Positions 1 to 11,475 of a stretch of 64,000 bases of DNA are shown here, one piece after another. The notes below the pieces were generated by a model. The model worked only from the letters and a program-made list of their open reading frames with translations. It was not told where the DNA came from and made no database searches. The stretch is from positions 1,972 to 65,971 of the forward strand of contig NW_025946739.1 of the NCBI RefSeq assembly GCF_000764305.2, read 5' to 3'. The translations under genes and the position numbers were made by a program. Source of the DNA: Hyalella azteca. Its lineage: Eukaryota > Arthropoda > Malacostraca > Amphipoda > Hyalellidae. Position 1 is the first letter of the stretch, and each line of letters starts with the position of its first letter.

Positions 1-843
1 GTTACCGTGTGAACAGCGTCAGCAGTTACCGTGTGAACAGCGTCAGCTGTTACCGTGTGAACAGCGTCAGCAGTTACCGTGTGAACAGCGTCAGCTGTTA
101 CCGTGTGAACAGCGTCAGCTGTTACCGTGTGAACAGCGTCAGCTGTTACCGTGTAAACAGCGTCAGCTGTTACCGTGTGAACAGTGTCAGCTGTTACCGT
201 GTGAACAGCGTCAGCTGTTACCGTGTAAACAGTGTCAGCTGTTACCGTGTGAACAGCGTCAGCTGTTACCGTGTGAACAGCGTCAGCTCTTACCGTGTGA
301 CAGCATCAGCTGTTACCGTGTGAACAGTGTCAGCTGTTACCGTGTGAACAGCATCAGCAGTTACCGTGTGAACAGCATCAGCTGTTACCGTGTAAACAGT
401 GTCAGCTGTTACCGTGTGAACAGCGTCAGCAGTTACCGTGTAACAGCGTCAGCAGTTACCGTGTGAACAGCGTCTGCAGTTACCGTGTGAACAGCGTCGG
501 CAGTTACCGTGTGAACAGCGTCAGCAGTTATCGTGTGAACAGCGTCAGCAGTTACCGTGTCAACAGCGTCAGCAGTTACCGTGTGAACAGCGTCAGCAGT
601 TACCGTGTGAACAGCATCAGCTCCTACCGTGTGAACAGCGTCAGCAGTTACCGTGTGAACAGCGTCACTGTTACCATGTGAACAGCGTCAGCAGTTACCG
701 TGTGAACAGCGTCAGCAGTTACCGTGTGACAGCATCAGCTGTTACCGTATCAACAGCGTCATCAGTTACTGTGTGAACAGCATCAGCAGTTACCGTATGA
801 ACAGCGTCAGCAGTTACTGTGTGAACAGCGTCAGCAGTTACCG
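1..843. repeat. 24-bp minisatellite array A
   Basis: About 35 tandem copies of a 24-bp unit of the form gttaccgtgtgaacagcgtc plus agca or agct. Variants differ at the last position (agca/agct), gtgtgaac/gtgtaaac and cgtcagc/tgtcagc, and a few units have single-base deletions (near 299, 440 and 728). Because 24 is a multiple of 3, the array reads as an open frame with an 8-residue period (NSVSCYRV-like on plus, VTADAVHT-like on minus); I regard these frames as by-products. The array runs off the window start and ends at an N at 844, so its true length is unknown. A second array of the same unit lies at 1,992-2,350. Confidence 0.95.
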
Positions 844-844
844 N

Positions 845-1991
845 GTTATATAAAATATAATTTGTAAATAGCAATTTTTTGTACGTCTTTTTTGCTAAGT
901 TTTTGACAGTTTTTCTACGGCGCACAGTATAAGCAGTGGCAATTAATGTGGTACGGCGATGCCACTTGTATCAATTGTTTACAGTACACAAAGTAGACAT
1001 ACGTGAAAGCAAGGGCATCCCTCAGCATGGGTGTTGAGGGAACGATCACCACCAGAGATAACAACACAGAAGACAATTAATGAATGGGGAGGTAGGGAGG
1101 GAATTGGGGTGAGCGGAGGAGACAAATTCCTCAACCTCTCGTTTTATTCACCTGTTCCCTCCTCCCCCTCTGTTTTGGGGGAAAAAGGATGGTCAGTAAT
1201 TGGGCCTAACTTACAGTGAATAGATCAATATCACGAAAGTAATTAAAAAATTTTATCGAATTGAGCTATTGTTTTCTGGCTTTCTTCAAAATACGAACGT
1301 ATATTCAGCCAGCAATTATTTATTAAAAAACTAAATGATCGTTGTTGCAAATATTTATCAACTGTCTGAATGCTAAGAATAGACCGGCGGTAGACTGTTT
1401 GCATTCTTTGCAGTGCACTGAATTTTCTTCTGTCGGCAGCGAACGGTTTATCTACTCACGAAAAATGAGCCACAGTCTACAGTGAAGATGAGTAATTTTT
1501 GCGGTAACTTTGGGAGATCGAGAGTTTTTTAAATGGCTGTAAAAATGTATGCCTACACGAAACTGATGAAATCCCTGCACAATTATTAGTGCAGTTCATA
1601 CCTCACTATTCTCACGCACTATACCGCTCTCTTACACTGCCAGACGCTGCCGCTGAAATTTACACTCAGTTTGCTCAGTGTGTAGAGTTCAGAGTTGGAG
1701 CGTCCATGAACAGGACACTTGAATATTATATCTCGAGGTTACTACTAACCCTGGCGACATTAAACTTGTTAATAATCTGTATTATTAGCTTACGTATTTA
1801 TGCTCGTCTGAAAGTTTGTGAACTTATTTTAAAATAATATTAAGTGAGCTTGAATTCGACGGCATCAATGCTCGAATGTTGAAGAAAATTTTTAATACTA
1901 TTGATGACCGGTAATCTTTAATTTCTTTTTTGTATTAATATTTGACTATTCAAATAGAGGCTTGACTCTTGAGTAGAAGAAAATTCCCTAT
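845..1991. other. Unannotated AT-rich spacer between the two 24-bp arrays
   Basis: No gene or repeat family recognised. An 82-codon frame at 1,589-1,837 (plus) encodes a hydrophobic stretch (LLLTLATLNLLIICIISL), but AT-rich DNA easily produces this, and no splice, homology or codon signal supports it. Confidence 0.6.
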
Positions 1992-2350
1992 AACAGCGTA
2001 CGCTGTTGCCGTGTGAACAGCAACAGCGGTTACCGTGTGAATAGCATCAGCTGTTGCCGTGTGAACAGCGACAGCAGTTACCGTGTGAACAGTGTCAGCA
2101 GTTACCGTGTGAACAGCGTCAGCAGTTACTGTGTGAACAGCGTCAGCTGTTACCGTGTGAACAGCGTCAGCAGTTACCGTGTGAACAGCGTCAGCTGTTA
2201 CCGTGTGAACAGCGTCAGCTGTTACCGTGTGAACAGCGTCAGCTGTTACCGTGTAAACAGCGTCAGCTGTTACCGTGTGAACAGTGTCAGCTGTTACCGT
2301 GTGAACAGCGTCAGCTGTTACCGTGTAAACAGTGTCAGCTGTTACCGTGA
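1992..2350. repeat. 24-bp minisatellite array B
   Basis: About 15 copies of the same 24-bp unit as array A. Bases 2,101-2,349 repeat bases 1-249 with a single mismatch (C at 30, T at 2,130), including the order of the agca/agct, gtgtgaac/gtgtaaac and cgtc/tgtc variants. The left end is more degenerate (1,992-2,060). The right end stops abruptly at gttaccgtga and passes straight into an R1 repeat. Confidence 0.95.
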
Positions 2351-2945
2351 TTAAAAAAATAATTTTGCCAGCTACAAATCTTATAACTGATATTTGACAC
2401 AATTTACCTGTCCAATTGATCTGAAATTTTGCACACTTGTGTGAAATTGGAGGCAATGCATGAATCAATTGACAGAATAAATAATTTAGAAAAAAAAATT
2501 ATAATGTAAAAAAAAGTTAAAAATTAATTTTTTTTAATATTCGAAAATAAAATGAGAAATTCATTGTACATCCTTAACATTGGAGACACTGGATTCTTTA
2601 GAAGTGTTGTCTTTAGAAAGTAATTTTTAAACGTATATTATGTTCAACTTCACTTCTTGTTGTCTGTCTGCTACAAATCTTTTCATCTATATTTACAACA
2701 CTTCTACCTGTCCAAAATCGACCTGAAATTTTGCACACTTGCGTAAAGTCGGAGACAATGCTTGATACAATTGGCAAAATAAATAATTTTAAACAAAAAG
2801 AATTATTATTAAAAAATTTAAAATTATTTTTACATAGAAAAATAAAATAAGAAATTCGTTGTACATGTGTAACATCGAAGACACTGGCCTCTTTAGAAAT
2901 GCTGTCTTTAAAAAGTGATTTTTAAACGCATATTATTCTGTATCA
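2351..2945 (+). repeat. R1 interspersed repeat, two tandem partial units
   Basis: Contains ctacaaatcttataactgat, then gatctgaaattttgcacact and agacactggattctttagaa, ending in tttttaaacgtatattat (about 2,351-2,640). This is followed by a second degenerate unit to about 2,945 ending aaacgcatattatt. The same blocks in the same order occur in the right arm at 40,708-41,155, inverted at 39,919-40,413, and at 48,556-48,880. No coding capacity is seen. The terminal block matches the outer ends of the fold-back copy, so this looks like a one-armed or truncated relative. The family name is local to this report. Confidence 0.8.
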
Positions 2946-3542
2946 TCTTGATGCAGATAGTGCTCAATAACTGCAGCTGGTGCAATATATTGTGCAATGT
3001 TCGTTGGTGTGTTCAACGACGTCGTACGCATGCCAGTATTCACAATTAACCTTATGACCTTATGATGAGTTCGGGACTTCCTAGTCCCCGGTCACGCTGA
3101 TGCGCCGCCTTCGTCGTCCTCCGTCTCCGAGTCGTCGCTATAGGCAGGTCACTCCGCCCTCGGGTCCCGGATGTAGCATTGAACGTGCCAGAGTGTGACA
3201 TTCTATTTGAAGATGTGAGATCATCAGGAACGTGGAAAAAATCTAACAAGTTATTCGTGTGGTTTCTATTCGGCAAAATAGTATTTCTTCCTAGAAATTG
3301 AAACATATTATATTCTTCAAATTCTAAAACTAGGGCTAAATTGGGTTGGGCGGTAAATGTTGGTTGAAATGAATCAGGGGTGTGGAGATTCTTAAATCCG
3401 GGGAGATTCTATGCTAGCAACTTGTCCATGGAATTAGGTTGCAAATTGTCCTAAACAGGCAACTTGTCACTTTAAATAAATGGCAAATTGTACTTCACTT
3501 CACGTTATGTCTTCCAAGATTCTCCGCTGATCCGTCGGTTAC
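2946..3542. other. Unannotated spacer
   Basis: No supported gene. A minus-strand frame at 3,052-3,306 (84 codons) shows no recognisable motif. The short phrase atattgtgcaatg near 2,987 recurs near 6,588, too short to define a family. Confidence 0.5.
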
Positions 3543-3688
3543 TGTCTACTTTCAAATAAAGTTAAAAAAGATCGTGAGTTCATCCGCCAATCATTGACGG
3601 CCTTTCAAGCAAAATCCACCAATCATAGGCAAGAAAATAGAGCGTAAGTGCTTACGTTCACTTAGCGAATTTTGAAACTATGGTACCA
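3543..3688. mobile_element. M1 MITE, copy 1 (degraded)
   Basis: About 145 bp sharing an internal sequence (ccaatcattgacggcctttc, then aagaaaatagagcgtaa and cttacgttcacttag) with copies at 27,896-28,038 and 31,957-32,100. The ends are inverted: tactttcaaataaag on the left and ttttgaaactatggtacc on the right, imperfect forms of the terminal repeat ggggccatactttcaaaa seen in the other copies. Non-coding. The superfamily cannot be assigned because no clear target-site duplication is visible. Confidence 0.7.
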
Positions 3689-5360
3689 GTTTTTTAAACA
3701 TTGAATTTTTCCCATGTCTGCAGATTACTTAAGGGCGCATTCAGTGGCTTAGACGTGCAGTGTTCGGCTATAAAACAACGGCGATATGTGGCAATACTCC
3801 ACACCCTCGACACCTGCTGCGAGATGTGCAGCAACTGCAGCTTAATCTGGAAAAGATGTGCAGCAAAGCTTAGACCGAGTTTTTGTCCGGCATAAGTTAA
3901 ATTTGTCCGTGGCGCTTTAGTAAGAGAATTTAGAGTAAACTTTAAATAACACGAACAAATTATGTCTTGTGTTAAGTGAAGCGCTGACCACCACGAACGT
4001 CCAACTCTTTTATAACAATTGAATGATGCTAGCAGCTCTGCTCTGCCGCTATATAGAGCTAAATTATAAGGCAACAAACTGCGGGCTTGGAAGCTCTGAC
4101 TCATTTGTTTCATTCCGCAAATCCATCAATCCATTGAACGTCATGCCACAAATCTGTCCTGTGATTGGCCAGCTAATCCACCAATGACGAATGAGTTTTC
4201 ATTATCATAGGGAAGCCATAAATCCACTCGACTGCCGTTCCTAATGGATATATTAATTCTGCCGCCTGCCGGTGTGTCGGTAATACGGCGTTCCAGGCCC
4301 TACAATAATTACAGTTATTGTTAAGAGCACAATTTCCATCGTTATTGGGTAATAGTAATCCAATATTATTTTGATAAGCAGCAGCTTCGGTCGGCGACGC
4401 AATTCATTTCAATCTTCGACTCAAATGAATAATAATCAGTCCGTGAAATTTTCATATATTATTTCAATGCTTCACTCATGTGCGAGAGTTCGCTGCTGCG
4501 GCCTGAGCGTTCCGCAGCCTTTTCTACATGCTTTTGGGTGCGACTCATTATAGAGATGGTGGAGGCACAGCCGTGGACCACACATTTATTTCTTAAATAA
4601 GCCCTGGAACTAACGCCCAGCCACAATGTGCGATAACTACATTCAGCCTCAGAGCTGCAAGCCACAGACTATCCTGGAATACCGTAATACCTACCAACTA
4701 CACACTGCTTAATTAAATTAAAGATAATTGCGGCGTAGGTCTTCAGCCAATACTTAGGCATGCTCGCTAATGAGCAGGTGGTTCTGCATTCGGCCTCACC
4801 TACTCCAGCCTAACCTAATCACGCTGCCCCGACTCCCCACCATTTTGCAGCCAATGAGGTTAGGTTAGGACAGCTCAGGTTTGTTTTGGGTTGAGGAATA
4901 TTAACAACGTGTGTTGGATAGGCCACAAAAGATAAGGCTGCCGTAGGTTAGGCCAGATGCAGAATGACCACACTTAACTTGAGCAATGAGCAGCATGCAT
5001 ACGTGGTGGCTGTTGACTAATGGCACTAAGACTTTAGGCACCTGATTTCTTAGGCATTATTTCCCTCTAGCGCGCTACCCACGCAAATAAATATGAACTG
5101 GAGTGCCAAGTTCGACAAAGATGACCTCGGGCATGTACCCCGAGATGCTCAGACGCTACTCGTAAACTTCACTCCAGTTTACCGGTGTTTATGTATGCCA
5201 CTGTTATCCTTGCACGTTAAATTATTGGAAAAGTGTGATGCATATCTTTTACTTTCGTCTACGTAATGAAATTTGTTTCAGCTTTTTTCTAGAGCAGCCT
5301 CCATTCCAGCCTCTTCCCCCATCAGCTAAAATCCCTGCCTTTTCCCTTAGCTGGCATCAT
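3689..5360. other. Unannotated region
   Basis: No gene recognised. Frames on both strands at 3,694-4,113 overlap each other and lack motifs. Around 4,790-4,870 there are a few taggttagg-like hexamers, far too few to be telomeric. Confidence 0.5.
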
Positions 5361-5700
5361 CCCATCCTCTTCCCTTAGCCTCTTCCCTTAGCCTCTTCCC
5401 GTAGCCTCTTCCCTTAGCCTCTTCCCTTAGCCTCTTCCCTTAGCCTCTTCCCTTAGCCTCTTCCCTTAGCCTCTTCACTCAGTCTCTTCCCTTAGCCACT
5501 TCACTTAGCCTCTTCCCTTAGCCTCTTCCCTTAGCTTCTTCCCTTAGCCTCTTCCCTTAGTGTATTCCCTTAGCCTCTTCCCTTAGCCTCTTCCTTTGGC
5601 CTCTTCCCTTAGCCTCTTCCCTTAGCCTCTTCCCTTACCAACCTTACCAACTTCCTTTAGCCTCTTCCTTTAGCCTCTTCCCTTAGCCTCTTCCTTTGGC
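5361..5700. repeat. 13-bp minisatellite (cctcttcccttag)
   Basis: About 25 copies of a 13-bp pyrimidine-rich unit with scattered substitutions (cttcactcagt, cttcctttggc). Followed by C-rich low-complexity sequence to about 5,860. The strand asymmetry (almost no G on plus) makes this a homopurine/homopyrimidine tract. Confidence 0.9.
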
Positions 5701-6343
5701 CTCTACCCCTACCCTCTTCCTCAGTTTCAGCCCCCTCTCACTCCACCCCCGTCATTTATGGCCAATTCAACAATCCAGTTCTCGATAGCATTCTTCTCAA
5801 CGCCCCCTCTCTTCATGTTATCTCCACCCCCCCCCACTCCCCCACTCCTGCCCCCCGCTCATTTATGGCCAACTTGTGCCATTTGAGTCCAGCGGCGCTA
5901 ATTGTTGGCCTTGGCGGCGCTGCGGTGGCGTCTCGTCCGCGACTTTGCGCCGCTTAGGCGAGCATTTTTAGGGGGATTATCGCTGGACGTGACCCAATTT
6001 AGGGTATTTATTCCCGCTGTCGGGACAACTTTACAGAGCCTCAGCCTGGGTCTTGAGAGGAAACGAATGCTGCTGAAGACTAAGCCTAAGCCGTTGTTTG
6101 ATGGGCCCTTACAGCAGCATAACCGCTGCCTGATTCTCTTTAGAGTGCCTGCTTTGTTTGCGGCGCACGCAAGCAAAGTTTGCGAGTAATGTTAAATACG
6201 ATCGTTTTAAGCATTGTTATTGGAATAGTAATCTTATTTTGCTTTTTAATCCTAATTATGGATCGCAAACACTATTCTTCATTAGGAATTATTACGATTT
6301 TAATTTAGAATAAGTCTGGACTAATTATACACCACCCATTATC
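5701..6343. other. C-rich tract then GC-rich segment, function unknown
   Basis: 5,701-5,860 is C-rich low complexity. 5,885-6,190 is clearly more GC-rich than its surroundings and is open on both strands (plus 5,902-6,189, 95 codons; minus 5,898-6,176, 92 codons). Antiparallel frames opening together is typical of GC-rich non-coding DNA, and neither peptide shows a family motif. It could be a fragment of a gene or transposon I do not recognise. An N (likely gap) lies at 6,344. Confidence 0.4.
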
Positions 6344-6413
6344 NAAGCGGACTGGTATTGGCATTGAGCCTAATGGGTTGGCCCGGTTTGGTCCACGGAA
6401 CAACTGAGCCATG

Positions 6414-6433
6414 TGGCCCGGTCGACCGGGCCA
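6414..6433. other. Perfect 20-bp palindrome
   Basis: tggcccggtcgaccgggcca is its own reverse complement. It is GC-rich in an AT-rich setting, just after the N at 6,344. Could form a cruciform; no role is evident. Confidence 0.85.
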
Positions 6434-6651
6434 ACCATAAGGGTGCATGGGTGCATTTTGTGCAGAATTTAACGACCATAAGGTGGTTTCGACCATAATG
6501 GGGCATGAATGCCAGAACCCCCAAAAAACGACCACAATAGTTCATTTGAACCAGTAACAGGGCCGGGAGTACCTAGTCGGTCAGTATATTGTGCAATGCA
6601 ACGGTTAGCCCACTGTTGACGGTGAATGCAGTTAGGAGTGTTGACGCACTA

Positions 6652-6695
6652 CTGATACACTAGTGACACACTAGTAATACACTAGTGATGCACTA
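6652..6695. repeat. 11-bp x4 tandem repeat
   Basis: Four near-copies of gatacactagt / gacacactagt / aatacactagt / gatgcactagt. Each unit carries cactagt (SpeI-type palindrome actagt). No other feature is recognised between 6,434 and 7,824. Confidence 0.85.
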
Positions 6696-7824
6696 GTAAG
6701 CGTCTGATGCTCACGTTAGCGTAGCAATAAGACAGGATCTATCGCCGCGTCACGCTCGGTCGGCGTCGTGGCTTTGATATTCCGCGCGGAGGGCCGCGCT
6801 GTGCGGACTCAAAGAGGATCCACGCGGGGTGCAGATTCTCTTTCGTTATGACTCGGCGCGTAATCAATTAATAAACTCCAATAACAATCATTTTTTCATT
6901 ATTATTTTCAGAATTAAATGCTTTTGTGCCAGTCATACACTAGAAAATCGATTGTGTAATTTGCTGAAATTGGTTTTTAATTTCCGCCCACATTAATTTC
7001 AGAGATAATTCTAAGTCATTGACCTAGAAAGATAAGAAGCACAATATCTGCACAGCGCTTGCGTATCCTGAAGAAAAATCGTCTGTCGCAACTTCTTACT
7101 TTCAATACAGCGCTAAATATCTTATATTTAATCTACGATCATTATAATCTTATAACTGCATAATGGCTAGCTTTGCCTTCACTTTCAGAATTTCTAAAAA
7201 AAATTCCAGAATTTTCATGCCAGTTTTATCGGATCGGTACACTGATTATTTGTTTCAATTCGCCCTCTGTAGAGTTTTGTGATGGACCCTTTCGTTCCAT
7301 TGATGAAGTATTGCTTCGTTGGTGCAGTGGCGCTGCTGGCAAGACTTTGTGATGACTCGCTCCTCCATTGAGGAATTTAATGCCTCGATAAGAACCATAG
7401 AGACGAGCCCTCAATTACCAAGCCCTGGCGACGACAGCCCTTACGCTGTAGGACTGACAAGCGCTACTGTCTCGACTGACAAACTAAACTGACAGTCTCG
7501 CCTGTCGATACAATTAAGAGCCAGCCAGCGAACTGTAACATCGACTGATGGCTTTAGCCTGTCTCTGTCTCGCTTTATTCGGTGACCACTTCAACAGTTG
7601 CCGGCCTTTTCATGTGATGATTATCCCTCGTATTTGAATAATCTCGTGATACACAACTTGTGTGAGGTTCTGCATGGTCACAAATGAGGCTCTGCATGGT
7701 TTTGAACAACACATAACTAAATGTGTGCGTTTCCAACATGTAACTTTCCTAACATCAAGACCTTACAACATCCACTAACTAGGCTACTCCTTCATAGCAA
7801 CGCAGAGTCCGCGAAGTAATCCGT

Positions 7825-7978
7825 TAAAGCGGCAGCAGCAACAGCTGCGTTTAAAACACCGCAGCAACAGACGCCTCCGTTAAAGCGGCTGCAGCAACAG
7901 CTGCGTTTAAAACACCGCAGCAACAAACGCTTCCGTTAAAGCGGCTGCAGCAACAGCTGCGTTTAAAACACCGCGCAC
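7825..7978. repeat. 56-bp minisatellite, about 2.7 copies
   Basis: The unit begins cgttaaagcggctgcagcaa, continues cagctgcgtttaaaacaccg and ends cagcaacaracgcttc. Each unit contains (gca)n-like runs. The minus frame through it (7,851-8,069, Cys/Ala-rich) is a product of the repeat. Confidence 0.9.
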
Positions 7979-9114
7979 ACAATCGCCTTAACCTCCGCTG
8001 AGGACGGGAGCCTCGACCCCTTGGGGACTTGATCTCTCCCCCCCCCCTCATTTTCCACTCCCTGACCACTACATTGTCTTTCCACCCGCACCCCTCACTC
8101 CCCTCTGCTCCCCTTCTTTTTCCTCTTCACTCCGATCGTCTTATAATAGATTAATTTTGCACCGTTTGTTGATATTTCTCGCTGAACTAAATCCTTCATT
8201 ACTCTGTCCTGCAATACTCTGCCCTGCAATACTCATACAGCAATTAAGCGTGTAGCCGAGACGTCAATTAGCAAGGCCCCACAATGCAGGATTGATCATC
8301 CATTCAATCAATCAATTCATCAAATCATTGAATTCATCAAATCATTCAATTCATCAAATCATTCAATTCATCAGCGCGGACGCAACACTAGCGTGCCTCT
8401 GTCCTGCCAATGGCCGCTTGTTCTAAGCGCATCGTTATTAAAGAATTGTTACTTGATTGTTTAAATAATAGATCGTTCCTGACGGCTGGAAAAAAGGTTG
8501 GAGATAAAAAAATCTGAGTATTGAGAGCTTCTCCTAGAGTTCGCGAATGTTGCGTTCGAAATTACGCCTGTAAAAAAATTTATAGAACTACGATTTCCAC
8601 GGATTTTTATTTACGTTTTTAATTTGGGAATAAAATTTCAAGGCGACCATAATTACGGAATTGGTCTTTACCTTTCGAACAGGTAAAGTCGTCTGCAATT
8701 TATTCTACGCACCGAAAAAGTGAAAACAATTAATAAGAAAGCCTTCTTCTAAAGGAAGAAAGTGAAAGAAGTAAAATACCTTACATCGCATGCTGTCAAA
8801 TTAATGAATACAATCTAACGCTCTTACCAAATACAGACTGTCACATTCAACATTTAAGTCGTAAAAAGTTATATCTTTACGTCTCAAATTATAATTTATA
8901 TAGAGTTATAATAACGTTTCCGTCATCGTCAATCAAGGCTGCGTCAAGAGCGCCAATCGTGCGACGCGGCCTTAGTTAACGAAACTCAACAGCATGTAGC
9001 CTGTGACGAATGACTGCGATATCAACGACTTGTGCCCGCAATACTGCTTAATTAATTAATTGAGAGATTGTGAGGACATTATTGAAAAATGATGGGTAAC
9101 AGGAGCGACGCGGC
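7979..9114. other. Unannotated region with a small 17-bp repeat
   Basis: 8,290-8,375 holds about four copies of a 17-bp unit, aattcatcaaatcattc. Otherwise AT-rich without recognised genes or families. Confidence 0.55.
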
Positions 9115-9417
9115 CTACGGTAGGCGACGACCTACGTTAGGCGGCCTACGTGAGGCGGCCTGCATTAGGCGACCTACGTGAGGCCTGCATTAGGTGGCCT
9201 ACGTGAGGCGGCCTGCATTAGGCGACCTACGTGAGGCCTGCATTAGGTGGCCTACGTGAGGCGGCCTGCATTAGGCGACCTACGTGAGGCGGCCTGCAGT
9301 AGGCGACCTACGTGAGGCGGCCTGCAGTAGGCGACCTACGTGAGGCGGCCTGCATTAGGCGATATATGGTGGGTGACCTACGGTATGCAGACTACGGTAG
9401 GCGGCCTACGTATGAGA
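9115..9417. repeat. 28-bp-type minisatellite (cctacgtgaggc / cctgcattaggc)
   Basis: Alternating half-units ggcgacctacgtgaggc and ggcctgcattaggc make a period of about 28 bp, with shortened variants where one half loses about 5 bp. About ten copies. Half-unit alternation suggests unequal exchange at two scales. Confidence 0.9.
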
Positions 9418-9482
9418 AACTATGTGAGAAATAAATAGAGAGTTATCCTGCCACTCGTGGTCGATAGTTCAGTCGTACTGTC

Positions 9483-10115
9483 ACCTATAAGCAGTATATG
9501 AGTAAGTCATGAGTAAGTCACGTGGGCACTACATGAGTAAATTGTATAATTCATTCGGGCAGTATGAGTAAACTGTAAGTCACGTGGGCAGTATATGAGT
9601 AAACTGTAAGTCACGTGGGCACTACATGAGTAAATTGTATAAGTCATTCGGGCAGTATGAGTAAACTGTAAGTCACGTGGGCAGTATATGAGTAAACTGT
9701 ATAAGTTATTCGGGCAGTATATGAGTAAACTGTAAGTAATTTGGGCAGTATATGAGTAAACTGTAAGTCACGTGGGCAGTATCTGAATAAACTGTAAGTA
9801 ATTTGGGCAGTATATGAGTAAACTGTGAGTCACGTGGGCAGTATATGAGTAAACTGTAAGTAATTTGGGCAGTATAAGAGTAAACTGTAAGTAATTTGGG
9901 CAGTATAAGAGTAAACTGTAAGTAATTTGGGCAGTATAAGAGTAAACTGTAAGTAATTTGGGCAATATAAGAGTAAACTGTAAGTCACCTTGGCAGTATA
10001 TGAGTAAACTGTAAGTCACCTGGGCAGTACATGAGTAAACTGTAAGTCACCTGGGCTGTATATGAGTAAACTGTGAGTCACGTGGACAGTATATCAGTAA
10101 ACTGAGTTCACCACT
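9483..10115. repeat. 31-bp minisatellite (gggcagtatatgagtaaact-type)
   Basis: About 20 copies of a 31-bp unit, gggcagtatatgagtaaact + gtaagtcacgt. Two main subtypes (gtcacgt and gtaattt endings) are spatially clustered, and some units carry an extra ta (33 bp). A fragment with the tataagag/gtaattt subtype reappears directly after a sequencing adapter at 12,120-12,189. Confidence 0.95.
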
Positions 10116-10721
10116 CACGTGCCGTGCCTCAATACATGCGCGGCACCAATTTCAATTGACAAAAATTATTCAAAATATATCTGGTAGAATTCAATTGAAT
10201 CATAATATATATTCAATATTAATTTAATTGCATCCGAGATGAAGCAAATCGTTCTTTTCGCACGTTACATTATTTATTAGTACGCAATTTATTTATGTCT
10301 AATTTATTATTTTCCTATATTTAGATATTAAAGAAAAGTTATGAGTAATGGTTATCACGGCTGAGTAATGAACAGTGATCACGAGCAATAGTGATAACTT
10401 CAAGCAATATGATTAATTGCTTTATTGACCACCCGTAAACATCCATAATTCCTCTTGCATCCCGAACCCCACCACCACCCTGCTTGTTTCCATCTCCTTT
10501 TGCCTCTTTTTCTTCATCCATCATTCGCCTGCTTATATTGCTTTCTTCATCCGCCCCTCTCTTCACCCCCTTCACCCCTCTTTTTTTCACGCCAATCATC
10601 CCCTTCATCCCCCTCTGCACCCCTCTATTCCCCTCGTCTCCCCTCTGATCAGGCGTAGCCACAGGCGGGCAAAATAAGAGGTAATGTTGTTAGCTTAGCC
10701 GCCGCCGGCGCTGCCTGTGGG
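10116..10721. other. Spacer with a pyrimidine-rich tract
   Basis: 10,116-10,440 is AT-rich with no features. 10,450-10,650 is strongly C/T-rich on plus (ttcacccctctttttttcac), giving spurious open frames on both strands. No gene recognised. Confidence 0.5.
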
Positions 10722-10815
10722 GTGTGCACTGCACTGCACTGTACTGCACTGCTGTGTAGTGCACTGCACTGCACTTCACTGCACTGCACTGCACAGCACT
10801 GGATAGAACTGCACT
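10722..10815. repeat. (cactg)n pentanucleotide repeat
   Basis: Roughly 18 copies of cactg/gcact with interruptions (tgtgtagtg, ttcac, acagc). Confidence 0.9.
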
Positions 10816-11002
10816 GCATGGTGCTGCAATCCCTTGTCAATGATTCGACAAATGTCTGATTTGCACGTGATATGTCATGCCGAATTCACAATGAAAAACC
10901 AACGCTCAGTAATGACTTCTAAATAGCTGCATTCTTTATTTGAACACTTTCATCAATGTTTAATGTAAGACTGTCCTCACCGACACAATCAGCGCTACGT
11001 AC

Positions 11003-11040
11003 TGATTGAGATATATCATATATGTGATATATCTCAATCA
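11003..11040. other. Perfect hairpin, 16-bp arms
   Basis: Arms tgattgagatatatca and tgatatatctcaatca flank a 6-base centre (tatatg). It is followed after 9 bases by a second perfect hairpin. Confidence 0.9.
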
Positions 11041-11049
11041 AGAGAGGAA

Positions 11050-11082
11050 CTAGTGAACTATATACCATTTATAGTTCACTAG
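11050..11082. other. Perfect hairpin, 13-bp arms
   Basis: Arms ctagtgaactata and tatagttcactag flank taccatt. Two perfect snap-back structures in 80 bp is unusual and may be a small palindromic mobile element or a local template-switch product. Confidence 0.9.
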
Positions 11083-11204
11083 TGCGACGAGTGTGCCACT
11101 TGAGACAGTGGGACCTCGCGGTCACCTGATGTTCTCGTCACCAGTTCTGCGTTTTTTCCCTCACTTTCGTCTTCTCTGTACAGACACTAGGTGTGGTCTT
11201 GCTT

Positions 11205-11432
11205 CGACTTGAGGGTAGTTCTCCTCTTGATGTTGAGGGTAGTTCTCCTCTTGATGTTGAGGGTAGTTCTCCTCTTGACGTTGAAGGTGGTTCTCCTCAT
11301 GACGTTGAGGGTAGTTCTCCTCTTGACGCTGAGGGTAGTTCTCCTCTCGATGCTGAGGGTAGTTCTTCTCTTGACGTTGAGGGTAGTTCTCGTCTTGACA
11401 TTGAGGCTAGTTCTTCTCTTGACGTTGAGGGT
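11205..11432. repeat. 24-bp minisatellite (gagggtagttctcctcttga-type)
   Basis: About nine copies of ttgagggtagttctcctcttgaYg (24 bp). It ends at an N (11,433), so the array is probably truncated by an assembly gap. Divisibility by three makes it open in several frames; these are not genes. Confidence 0.92.
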
Positions 11433-11433
11433 N

Positions 11434-11475
11434 ATTATTATTATTATTATTATTATCATTATTATTATTATTATC
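11434..11475. repeat. (att)n microsatellite
   Basis: About 14 att units with one atc interruption, directly after the N at 11,433. Confidence 0.95.

Noticed and set aside
9..681. Open frames with 8-residue repeats in the 24-bp array (and similar frames at 1,950-2,468, 11,187-11,588, 23,028-23,477, 35,891-36,247)
   Set aside because: They exist only because the repeat units, or three units, are divisible by three; several frames on both strands are open at once, and no start, splice or non-repeat domain is attached.
1589..1837. 82-codon frame with a membrane-like stretch
   Set aside because: Single AT-rich frame without homology, splice context or neighbouring exons.
4790..4875. taggttagg words resembling the arthropod telomere repeat TTAGG
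   Set aside because: Only two or three scattered copies, not an array.
5898..6189. Overlapping frames on both strands in a GC-rich patch
   Set aside because: Mutually antisense, no motif, and GC-rich composition alone suppresses stops.
9115..10115. CRISPR-like direct repeats
   Set aside because: Units are head-to-tail without unique spacers, and the DNA is from a eukaryote.
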